Origin: Oerskovia turbata
GTDB taxonomy: Bacteria; Actinomycetota; Actinomycetes; Actinomycetales; Cellulomonadaceae
Assembly: GCF_000718325.1 (NCBI RefSeq)
Contig: NZ_JOFV01000014.1
Span: 28,001 to 92,000 of the forward strand
Direction of reading: 5' to 3'
DNA: 64,000 nt
Position numbers and translations under genes: made by a program. Below the pieces are notes generated by a model, which saw nothing but the letters and a program-made list of their open reading frames with translations, did no database searches and had not been told where the DNA came from. Shown in pieces: positions 27,951 through 37,860 of the stretch; positions within the stretch are counted from its first letter, which is position 1, and every line of letters starts with the position of its first letter.

Positions 27951-28802
27951 ATGGTCTCTCCCACGCAGGTTCCCGACGTCGTGCTCAACAACGGCGTCAC
28001 CGTCCCGCAGGTCGGGCTCGGCGTCTTCAAGGTGCCCGACGACGCGACCCAGCAGAACGTCGAGCAGGCGCTCGAGGCCGGCTACCGGCACATCGACACC
28101 GCGGCCGGCTACTACAACGAGGCCGGAGTGGGAGCCGCGCTGCGCGCGAGCGGCCTGCGCCGCGACGAGATCTTCGTGACGACCAAGCTCCGCAACGGCG
28201 ACCAGGGGTACGAGTCGGCGCTGCAGGCGTTCGAGGACTCGCGCGAGGAGCTCGACGTCGAGTTCGTCGACCTGTACCTCGTCCACTGGCCCGTCCCCAG
28301 CAAGGACCTCTACGTCGAGACCTGGCGGGCGTTCGAGAAGCTCTACGCCGACGGCGCGGCCCGCGCGATCGGCGTCTCCAACTTCCTGCCCGAGCACCTC
28401 GCGCGCCTGCTCGCCGAGACCGACGTGGTGCCGGCCGTCAACCAGATCGAGGTCCACCCGACCTACCAGCAGCGCGCGACCCAGGCCGCGACCCGGGCCG
28501 CCGGGATCGCGGTCGAGGCGTACTCGCCGCTCGGCCGCGGAGCGGACCTCGGCCACCCTGCGGTCGCCGCGGTCGCCGACGCCCACGGCGTCACGCCCGC
28601 CCAGACGATCCTTCGCTGGCACGTCCAGAGCGACCGGATCGTGATCCCCAAGTCCGTGGACCCCGAACGCCTCGCGAGCAACATCGACCTGTTCGGCTTC
28701 GCGCTCTCGCCCGACGAGGTCGCGGCGATCGACGCGCTCGACTCCGACGCGCGGCTCGGCTCCGACCCCGCGACGGCCGCGTTCTCCCAGTACCCGGCCT
28801 GA
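27951..28802 (+). CDS. aldo/keto reductase
   Basis: A 283-residue NADPH-dependent (beta/alpha)8 oxidoreductase of the 2,5-diketo-gluconate reductase type. The catalytic tetrad is visible as Asp and Tyr in HIDTAAGYYNE, Lys in TTKLRN and His in LVHWP. The cofactor-binding segment VIPKSVDPERLASN is intact. Native substrate unknown. The ATG at 27951 follows GAAAGG, and a TAGAAA box six bases before it suggests a leaderless or near-leaderless start; a GTG three bases earlier is possible. The stop codon lies inside a tandem 13-bp repeat. Confidence 0.9.
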   Translation: MVSPTQVPDVVLNNGVTVPQVGLGVFKVPDDATQQNVEQALEAGYRHIDTAAGYYNEAGVGAALRASGLRRDEIFVTTKLRNGDQGYESALQAFEDSREELDVEFVDLYLVHWPVPSKDLYVETWRAFEKLYADGAARAIGVSNFLPEHLARLLAETDVVPAVNQIEVHPTYQQRATQAATRAAGIAVEAYSPLGRGADLGHPAVAAVADAHGVTPAQTILRWHVQSDRIVIPKSVDPERLASNIDLFGFALSPDEVAAIDALDSDARLGSDPATAAFSQYPA

Positions 28803-28857
28803 CCACCCGGCCTGACCACCCGGCCTGACCACCCGGCCTGACCACCGGGCCTGACCC
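28793..28857. repeat. tandem 13-bp repeat spanning a stop codon
   Basis: Four exact units of CCCGGCCTGACCA (28793-28844) and a fifth degenerate one (28845-28857). The first unit contains the TGA stop of the aldo/keto reductase, and every later unit repeats that TGA in a shifting frame. Confidence 0.85.
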
Positions 28858-29170
28858 GGCGGCCCGTCCGCCGCTCCCGTACCGGATCGAGACGGTCTCG
28901 TGACGGCCCCGTCACGAGGGACGGAGTCTCGCGTAACACGGCCCGCGTACGTTCCAGGAACTCAGGTCGCCGGACCCGGGGTCCAGGACCACAGGGGCCC
29001 CGTCCGGTTCGCCGCGTATGAGCCCGTGGTTGCGATTGTGCATCTGGGGTTTCGCGCTGGTCCGACCTGTGCCATCGTCAGCACGTTATTCAGTGCTGAA
29101 TATCAGGTGATCCACCGCGGGTGCGAGGTCTCCGAGCGCCCGGGTGCGATCTGGCGCACGGAGGTTCGGA
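28858..29170. other. gene-free leader of the branched-chain amino-acid operon
   Basis: No reading frame here looks coding. The last 130 bp are clearly less GC-rich than the surroundings and include an inverted repeat, ATTCAG/CTGAAT, at 29088-29101. GGAGG at 29160-29164 is the ribosome site of the next gene. The operon promoter must lie here, but I cannot fix its hexamers. Confidence 0.5.
29088..29101. promoter_or_regulatory. operator-like inverted repeat upstream of livJ
   Basis: ATTCAG and CTGAAT flank a two-base centre within an AT-rich patch 70 bp before the gene. It may be a repressor or activator site; no regulator gene adjoins it. Confidence 0.35.
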
Positions 29171-30412
29171 ATGCAACGCACAGCACGTCGAACGACGGGT
29201 GGTCTGGCTCTCGCGCTGGCAGCCGCCCTCGCCATCACCGCATGCGGTACCCAGTCTCAGGGGGACGACGGAGGATCGACGGAGTCGTCGAGCGAGTCAG
29301 GGTCGGCCGATCTCAGGATCGTGCCGTCCGTCCAGATCGACATCGACGGTGCCGAGGTCCCGGTCGAGGCCTCGGGAGACCCCGTCGACCCGGCCGGTGA
29401 CGGTGCGGCCGAGTGTGCCGAGGGCACCTCGATCGCCATGGCCGGTGCTCTGACCGGCCCCAACGCCGCGCTCGGGCAGAACATCCTCTACGGTGCCAAG
29501 GTCGCGGTGGACGCGTTCAACGCGGCGAACGCGGGCTGCCAGGTCACGATCAAGGAGTTCGACACCGAGGGCGACCCGCAGAAGGCGACGCAGGTCGCAC
29601 CGCAGATCGTCGGTGACGCGAGCATCGTCGCGCTCCTCGGCCCGGCGTTCTCCGGGGAGACGTCCGCGACGGGCGACGTCTTCAGCCAGGCGGGCCTCCC
29701 GTCGGTGTCGGCGTCGGCCACCAACCCCGACCTCACCACGAACGGCTGGAAGACGTTCTTCCGCGGTCTCGCGAACGACGCCGTCCAGGGTCCGGCCGTC
29801 GCCAAGTACATGGTGGACACGCTCGGGTACGAGAAGATCTGCGTGGTCCAGGACAACTCGGACTACGGCGTCGGGCTCGCCAACGAGATCACGGCAGGCC
29901 TCGGTGACGCGGCGGACGACTCGTGCTCGGCCGAGGTCAAGGTCGGCGACAAGGACTTCGCGGCCGCGGTGCAGCTCATCTCGAGCTCCGAGGCCGATGC
30001 CGTCTTCTACGCCGGCTACTACGCCGAGGCCGCGCCGTTCGCGCAGCAGCTGCGCGACGCGGGCGTCGACATCCCGTTCGTGTCCGCGGACGGTACGAAC
30101 GACCCGCAGTTCGTCACGCAGGCGGGGGCTGCGTCCGAGGGTGCGATCCTGTCCTGCCCGTGCGGTCCGGCGCCCGACGAGTTCGCGGCGACGTACGAGG
30201 CGCTCAACGGTCAGGCTCCGGGCGTGTACTCGGTCGAGGGCTACGACCTGGCGACGATCATGCTCACGGGCATCGCGTCGGGCGTCACGGACCGTGCCGG
30301 GATGCTCGACTACGTGGCGGGCTACGACGGCGAGGGCCTGGCCCGCACGTACCAGTGGGACGACACGGGCGAGCTCTCGTCCGCGCTGATCTGGATCTAC
30401 GAGGTCCAGTAG
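29171..30412 (+). CDS. livJ: branched-chain amino-acid ABC transporter substrate-binding lipoprotein
   Basis: A 413-residue LivJ/LivK-type receptor. The signal peptide ends in ITAC (C25), the lipidated cysteine, followed by a Gly/Ser/Asp linker and an acidic region. The Leu/Ile/Val-binding fold is recognisable from SIAMAGALTGPNAALGQN, GPAFSGETSA and VEGYDLATIML. GGAGG stands six bases before the ATG at 29171. A 50-residue acidic stretch before the domain is longer than usual. Ligand could be branched-chain amino acids, amides or urea. Heads the five-gene importer operon. Confidence 0.9.
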   Translation: MQRTARRTTGGLALALAAALAITACGTQSQGDDGGSTESSSESGSADLRIVPSVQIDIDGAEVPVEASGDPVDPAGDGAAECAEGTSIAMAGALTGPNAALGQNILYGAKVAVDAFNAANAGCQVTIKEFDTEGDPQKATQVAPQIVGDASIVALLGPAFSGETSATGDVFSQAGLPSVSASATNPDLTTNGWKTFFRGLANDAVQGPAVAKYMVDTLGYEKICVVQDNSDYGVGLANEITAGLGDAADDSCSAEVKVGDKDFAAAVQLISSSEADAVFYAGYYAEAAPFAQQLRDAGVDIPFVSADGTNDPQFVTQAGAASEGAILSCPCGPAPDEFAATYEALNGQAPGVYSVEGYDLATIMLTGIASGVTDRAGMLDYVAGYDGEGLARTYQWDDTGELSSALIWIYEVQ

Positions 30413-30422
30413 CCGCCGAGCG

Positions 30423-30467
30423 GACCGCGGTGCGCCCGCCTCCTCGGGGGGCGGGCGCACCGCGGTC
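30423..30467 (+). terminator. strong hairpin between receptor and permease genes
   Basis: A perfect 18-bp stem (about 30423-30440 and 30450-30467) with a nine-base loop, starting 10 bp after the receptor stop. It sits inside the operon, so it is more likely to be a partial terminator or a 3'-end stabiliser that raises receptor mRNA over the rest. Confidence 0.75.
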
Positions 30468-30502
30468 GGCCGACCGCCCGCCCACCGGCTCGAAGGAGCA
30501 GC

Positions 30503-31533
30503 ATGTCGATGCTCGTCCACGACGTCCTCGCCGCAGACCCACTCATCGGATTCGACCTCGCGGCGCTGGGCCGCAACTTCTGGGCCCTCACCGTCGACGG
30601 CCTGACCTACGGCGCCGTCTACGCGCTCGTCGCGGTCGGCTACACGCTCGTCTACGGCGTGCTGCGCCTCATCAACTTCGCCCACTCCGAGATCTTCATG
30701 CTCGGCATGTTCGGGCAGTACGCCACGCTCCTCGCCCTGGGCTTCTACCCGAGCGGCGACGCGTTCGACAAGGGCATCCTGCTCACGGTCCTGTACCTGG
30801 GGATCGCGATGATCGGTGGCATGGTGGTCGCGGGAGGGGCCGCCGTCGGGCTCGAACGTGTGGCCTACAGACCGCTGCGCAAGCGCGGGGCCCCGTCGCT
30901 CGTCTTCCTCATCACCGCGATCGGGGCGTCGTTCGTCATCCAGGAGTTCGTGCACTTCGTGCTCCCGGCCCTGACGGGTGGTGAGCTGGGCGGCGTGAAC
31001 GCCGAGCAGCCGATCAGGCTGGTCGAGCCCGAGGTCCAGTTCACGCTCTTCGGCGCCAACGTCACCAACGTGACCCTCATCATCGTGCTCTCGGCGCTGA
31101 TCCTGGCGCTCGCGACCGACATGTTCATCAACCGGACCAAGTTCGGCCGCGGCATCCGGGCGGTCGCGCAGGATCCCGTGACGGCGACCCTCATGGGGGT
31201 CTCGCGCGAGCGCATCATCATGCTGACCTTCCTCATCGGCGGCATCCTCGCCGGGGCCGCGGCGCTGCTGTACACGCTGCGCGTCCCCAACGGGATCATC
31301 TACTCGGGCGGCTTCATCCTCGGGATCAAGGCGTTCTCCGCGGCGGTCCTCGGCGGCATCGGCAACCTGCGAGGCGCGCTGCTCGGCGGTCTGCTGCTGG
31401 GCGTCATGGAGAACTACGGTCAGGTCGTGTTCGGCACCGAGTGGCGCGACGTGGTCGCGTTCGTCCTGCTGATCGTGGTCCTGATGTTCCGCCCGACCGG
31501 CATCCTCGGCGAGTCCTTGGGGAGGGCACGAGC

Positions 31534-31537
<4 letters not shown>
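30503..31537 (+). CDS. livH: branched-chain amino-acid ABC transporter permease LivH
   Basis: A 344-residue membrane permease with about eight hydrophobic segments. The N-terminal family signature GLTYGAVYALVAVGYTLVYG and the NFAHSE motif are clear. The cytoplasmic coupling loop reads RGIRAVAQDPVTATLMGVS. GGAG precedes the ATG. Its stop overlaps the livM start as ATGA. Confidence 0.92.
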
Positions 31538-33957
<2,420 letters not shown>

Positions 33958-33971
<14 letters not shown>

Positions 33972-34677
33972 GATCACGGACATGACGGTCGCGTACGGGC
34001 GGATCGAGGCCGTGCGCGGCGTGTCGATCACGGTCGAGGAGGGCGAGCTCGTGACCCTCATCGGGGCCAACGGTGCCGGGAAGACGACGACCATGCGCGC
34101 GGTCTCGGGGATCCGGCCGCTGTCGCGCGGGAAGATCGTGTTCGACGGCAAGGACATCACGCGCATGAAGCCGCACCTGCGGGTCCTGGAGGGGATCGTG
34201 CAGGCGCCCGAGGGGCGCGGGATCTTCCCCGGCATGACGGTCCTGGAGAACCTCGAGATGGGGGCCTACGGGCGCGCGTTCGAGAACAGGGCCGTGCACG
34301 ACGAGACGCTGGCCCGGGTCTTCGAGCTGTTCCCGCGGCTCGAGGACCGTACGTCGCAGGTGGGCGGGACCATGTCCGGGGGCGAGCAGCAGATGCTCGC
34401 GATCGGGCGCGCGCTCATGGCCAGGCCGCGGCTCATGCTGCTCGACGAGCCGTCGATGGGCCTGGCGCCCATGGTCATCCAGCAGATCTTCCGGATCGTC
34501 TCGGAGATCAACGCGCAGGGCACCACGGTCCTGCTCGTGGAGCAGAACGCGCGGCAGGCGCTCTCGCGCTCGCACCGCGCGTACGTGCTCGAGACGGGGG
34601 AGGTCGTGCGTTCCGGGGGCGGTCGGGAGCTGCTCGCGGACCCGAGCATCAAGGAGGCATACCTCGGGGTCGCGTGA
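33958..34677 (+). CDS. livF: branched-chain amino-acid ABC transporter ATPase LivF
   Basis: A 239-residue LivF-type ATPase with Walker A GANGAGKTT, the family hallmark PEGRGIFPGMTV, signature MSGGEQQMLAIGRAL and Walker B LMLLDEPSMGLAP. Length is normal. A GAGGGAG site lies inside the end of livG. It is the last gene of the operon; a palindrome and a DnaA-box-like cluster separate it from the convergent NagZ gene. Confidence 0.93.
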
Positions 34678-34681
34678 CCTC

Positions 34682-34763
34682 GTCACCCGGGTGACTGTCC
34701 CCAGACCTGTGGATAACTTTGTGGACAGTTCTGGGGACAAGGTGTGGAGCACGGTGTGGACAG
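34682..34763. other. convergent intergenic region with palindromes and DnaA-box cluster
   Basis: The region starts with a perfect 14-bp palindrome GTCACCCGGGTGAC (34682-34695). A 10-bp inverted repeat TGTCCCCAGA follows (34696-34705 with 34730-34739). Its loop holds TGTGGATAA (34708-34716), an exact complement of the DnaA box TTATCCACA, and TGTGGACA at 34720. Two further TGTGGA words lie at 34743 and 34755. The four words fall in two pairs, each pair 12 bp apart. The hairpins may terminate both neighbours; the boxes may bind DnaA. Confidence 0.6.
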
Positions 34764-34780
34764 GTGCGACCGGCGGTCCT

Positions 34781-35992
34781 TCATGACCCCAGGCGCTCCT
34801 TGGCCGCCAGCACCCGCAGCACCGCGGCGTCGACCTTGCCGGCGAAGGCGGGGTCGGCCTGCGCGCGCTCGACGAGGGCGGTCGCCATCTGGGGGATCAC
34901 GGTCGGGTCGGCCGAGGCGAGCACCAGGTCGCCCCCTGCCGCGATCGTCAGGACCGCCCGCTCGCCGGGCGACCACGCCTGCACCTGCTCGGCCGCCGAG
35001 ACGTCGTCGGTGACGACGACGCCCCCGAAGCCGAGGTCGCCGCGCAGCAGCCCGTCCACGACCACGGGCGAGAACGCCGCGGGGAGGCTGCCGTCGATCT
35101 GGTCGTAGATCGCCGTCGACGTCATGACGAACGCCGCGCCCGCCTCGATCCCGGACCGGAAGGCCGCGACCGACGGGTCGTCGCGCGTCGTCACGGTGTC
35201 GCGCACGTCCGCGGTCGTGTCGGTGTTGCCTCCGACGCGTCCCAGCCCCGGGAAGTGCTTGATCGCGACGTCGACGCCGCTCGCCTCCATGCCCGCGCTG
35301 AACGCGTTCGCGTGCGACGTCACGCTCTCGACCTCGAACCCGTAGTTCCGTTCGAAGTACCCGATCGGCGCGTTGGTCGCCGCCGTCCCGGGGCTCGTCA
35401 CGACGTCCATGACGGGTGCGAGGTTGAGGCCGATCCCCGCGTCGGCGAGCTCTCGGCCCCACGTGGTCGCCTGGCCCTGGAGGTCCGCGGGGGCGAGCGC
35501 GGACTGCTCCATGGCGCTCGGCACGTCGGAGAAGCCGGGTCCGCGGAGCACCTGGACCCTGCCGCCCTCCTGGTCGGTCGCTACGAGCATCGGCGTCCCG
35601 TGCGTCGTCTCGTCGGTCACCAGGGCCGTGAACGAGTCGACGAGGTTCTTGACCGGTGCCACGCCGGCCTGGGTGCGCCCCGCGAGGAACACGTTGCCCA
35701 CGTGGTGCTGGTGGACCGCGTCGTAGCTCGCCTGGTCGATCTTCCCCACGTCGACCCCGACCATGAGGAGCTGGCCCACCTTCTGCTCCAGGCTCCACCC
35801 GGCGAGAGGGTCCGGGGCGTCGGTGGTCGGGTCGGGTGCGGGGGCGGGCGTCTCGGTCGCGGTGGGAAGGGTCGTGCCCGACGGCGGAGCGCTCGTCGGG
35901 GAGGGCGTCCCACCTCCCGGCGAGCACGCGGCGAGCAGCAGGACGGTGGTGAGCAGGGTGGCGCTCGTGGCGCCTCGACGGGACGGCCTCAT
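34781..35992 (-). CDS. NagZ-like glycoside hydrolase family 3 lipoprotein
   Basis: A 403-residue exported enzyme expected to remove beta-N-acetylhexosamine from wall fragments. The signal peptide ends in LLAAC (C23), followed by a Pro/Thr/Ser-rich linker of about 40 residues. GH3 motifs are ATDQEGGRVQ, KHFPGLGR (about residue 243) and the nucleophile region VVVTDDVS (about 326). The usual NagZ sequence KHFPGHGD..DSH reads KHFPGLGRVGGNTD here, so the catalytic His of the Asp-His dyad may be missing. It has a leaderless promoter box. Convergent with livF. Confidence 0.85.
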   Translation of the reverse strand: MRPSRRGATSATLLTTVLLLAACSPGGGTPSPTSAPPSGTTLPTATETPAPAPDPTTDAPDPLAGWSLEQKVGQLLMVGVDVGKIDQASYDAVHQHHVGNVFLAGRTQAGVAPVKNLVDSFTALVTDETTHGTPMLVATDQEGGRVQVLRGPGFSDVPSAMEQSALAPADLQGQATTWGRELADAGIGLNLAPVMDVVTSPGTAATNAPIGYFERNYGFEVESVTSHANAFSAGMEASGVDVAIKHFPGLGRVGGNTDTTADVRDTVTTRDDPSVAAFRSGIEAGAAFVMTSTAIYDQIDGSLPAAFSPVVVDGLLRGDLGFGGVVVTDDVSAAEQVQAWSPGERAVLTIAAGGDLVLASADPTVIPQMATALVERAQADPAFAGKVDAAVLRVLAAKERLGS

Positions 35993-36004
35993 GCTTCGAC
36001 CCTA
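35993..36004 (-). promoter_or_regulatory. leaderless promoter box for the GH3 lipoprotein
   Basis: On the minus strand TAGGGT is followed by six bases and then the ATG at 35992; no ribosome site is visible. Confidence 0.55.
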
Positions 36005-36088
36005 GGACGGTACCCGGGTGCACCGCGTCGCAGGTCGGCGCCAGGGGCGTGTTCTTCGCGTCACGTGCTGGTTGCGGGGGGCTCCGCT

Positions 36089-36170
36089 GCCGAGCATGCG
36101 GTTGGCGTCGGCCGAGCATGCGGTTGGCGTCCGAGATCGGCCGAAAAGCGACGTCAACCGCATGCTCGGC
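36089..36170 (+). repeat. palindromic repeat element, copy 2 (two left arms, one right arm)
   Basis: GCCGAGCATGCGGTTGGCGTC occurs twice (36089-36109 and 36111-36131). After 18 bases an inverted copy with one mismatch follows at 36150-36170. The order is the exact mirror image of the element at 9756-9837, including the one-base gap between the tandem units and the 18-base loop. It lies between divergent genes. Confidence 0.87.
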
Positions 36171-36273
36171 ACCGAGAGGGGGCGCAAGATCACCCTCCCG
36201 CTCCCTCGCGGGCGCGCGCCCGCGGGTCTAGCGTCGACAACAGGTACGCCCGTCGATCGACCGGGGGGATCTC

Positions 36274-37815
36274 ATGTGGGCGATCCGTGGACGCGTCGTC
36301 GCACTCTCGGACGACCGGTCGGTCGCGCCGTCCGAGTCCGCGGCCTTCACGGGCCGCGTGTGGATCGACGACGACGGCCGCGTCGCCGACGTCACCCGGA
36401 GCACGGCGAAGGGCCCCGCACGCTTCGACGGCTGCCCGGTCGTCGACGTCGGCACCTCGCTCGTCCTGCCGGGCCTGATCGACCTCCACAACCACCTGGC
36501 CTACGACACGCTGCCCCTGTGGACCGAGCCGTCCCAGGCCGTCCCGTTCGCGCACCACGACTCGTGGCCCCGTGCCAAGACCTACGCCGCGAGCACCACG
36601 TGGCCCGCGTACGCGTTCATCACCGCGAGCCCGCACGAGCTCCTCGCGTACGTCGAGACCAAGGCGATCGTGGGCGGCACGACCTCGATCCAGGGCTCGC
36701 CGCCCATGAACCGTCCGCGCGACGGGTGGCTCGTGCGCGAGATCGACGACGAGAGCTTCGGGACGGGCAACCGCAACATGGTCCTCGCGTCGGTCCTCAC
36801 GGCCAAGCCCGCCGACCTCGCGGACCGCGCCAACCGTATGCGCGCCGGCTCGCTGTTCGTCTACCACTGCGCCGAGGGGCAGCCCGGCAGCCTCGTCGCG
36901 CGGGAGTACACCGACGCCGAGTCGGCCGGCTGCCTCCAGCCCCGGTTCGTCGCGGTCCACGCGACCGCGGTCGACGCGACCGGCTTCGCCCGGTGGACGG
37001 ACCCCGGCGCCGTCGTCTGGTCGCCCTTCTCCAACCTCTGGCTCTACGGCGTCACCACCGACGTCCCCGCGGCGAGGGCAGCGGGACTCGACGTGTGCCT
37101 CGGGGCCGACTGGGCGCCGTCGGGCTCGAAGAACGTCCTGGGCGAGCTCAAGGCCGCGCGCCTCACCGCCGACCACGCCGGGTGGAACCTCACCGACGAG
37201 GACCTCGTGCGCATGGTCACGTGCGTGCCAGGCGACGTCCTCGCACGCGGCTGGGGGCGGCAGACCGGGCGCCTGCAGCCCGGGGCGCTCGCGGACGTCC
37301 TCGTGCTGCGCGCCGAGCGACGCGCCGACCCGTTCCGCACGGTCGTCGCCGCGACCGAGGACGACGTGGACCTCGTCGTGATCGACGGCGTCGCCCGCTA
37401 CGGGACGCCCGCGCTCATGGCAGCGGCCGGCGCGCCCGACCGCACGCCGCTGACGGTCGGCTCGCGCGACATGCGCCTGAGCCTCACTCACCCCGACGAC
37501 GGCACGACACCCTGGGAGTGGGGCGACGTCGTCGACCGGCTCGAGGCCGTCCGCGCCGACCCGCAGGCCGAGATCACCACGGCCCAGGCGCACGCCGCGG
37601 CATGGGCCGGGAGCATGAGCGACGAGGGCGCGCCCCTGCGCCTCGCGCTCGACATGCCCACGGGCGTCGGCCCGGTCGGCGGGCTCCCGCGCGACCTCGG
37701 GACGATCACCGTCCCGCCGCTCGAGTCCCTGATGCCCGACGACGCCTGGCTCGCCCAGGTCGTCGGGCGCGGCTTCCACGCGGGCGTGCTCGACGGCCTG
37801 CGCGCCTACTACTGA
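36274..37815 (+). CDS. amidohydrolase-superfamily metal-dependent hydrolase
   Basis: A 513-residue cytoplasmic TIM-barrel hydrolase. Metal ligands can be placed as H72 and H74 (DLHNHL), K130 (VETKA), H198 (YHCAEG), H229 (AVHATAV) and D279 (LGADWAPSG). A small beta domain from both termini (GRVWIDDDGRVADV; LQPGALADVLVL) completes the urease-like fold. Families of this type deaminate or hydrolyse cyclic amides and nucleobase analogues; the substrate cannot be told. GGGGGGATCTC precedes the ATG, and a TAGCGT box lies 40 bp before it. First of three closely spaced genes. Confidence 0.85.
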   Translation: MWAIRGRVVALSDDRSVAPSESAAFTGRVWIDDDGRVADVTRSTAKGPARFDGCPVVDVGTSLVLPGLIDLHNHLAYDTLPLWTEPSQAVPFAHHDSWPRAKTYAASTTWPAYAFITASPHELLAYVETKAIVGGTTSIQGSPPMNRPRDGWLVREIDDESFGTGNRNMVLASVLTAKPADLADRANRMRAGSLFVYHCAEGQPGSLVAREYTDAESAGCLQPRFVAVHATAVDATGFARWTDPGAVVWSPFSNLWLYGVTTDVPAARAAGLDVCLGADWAPSGSKNVLGELKAARLTADHAGWNLTDEDLVRMVTCVPGDVLARGWGRQTGRLQPGALADVLVLRAERRADPFRTVVAATEDDVDLVVIDGVARYGTPALMAAAGAPDRTPLTVGSRDMRLSLTHPDDGTTPWEWGDVVDRLEAVRADPQAEITTAQAHAAAWAGSMSDEGAPLRLALDMPTGVGPVGGLPRDLGTITVPPLESLMPDDAWLAQVVGRGFHAGVLDGLRAYY

Positions 37816-37860
37816 GGGCAGCCACCACCGCAGGACCCACCGACCGGGGGAGGGAGCACG

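Noticed and set aside
26264..28030. Longest reading of the polysaccharide deacetylase, starting inside the aldo/keto reductase gene
   Set aside because: The first 74 residues have no helix or signal features and would overlap the divergent gene; the GTG at 27808 is more likely.
34682..34763. Replication origin
   Set aside because: DnaA boxes are few, no AT-rich unwinding region is present, and dnaA, dnaN and rpmH are absent.
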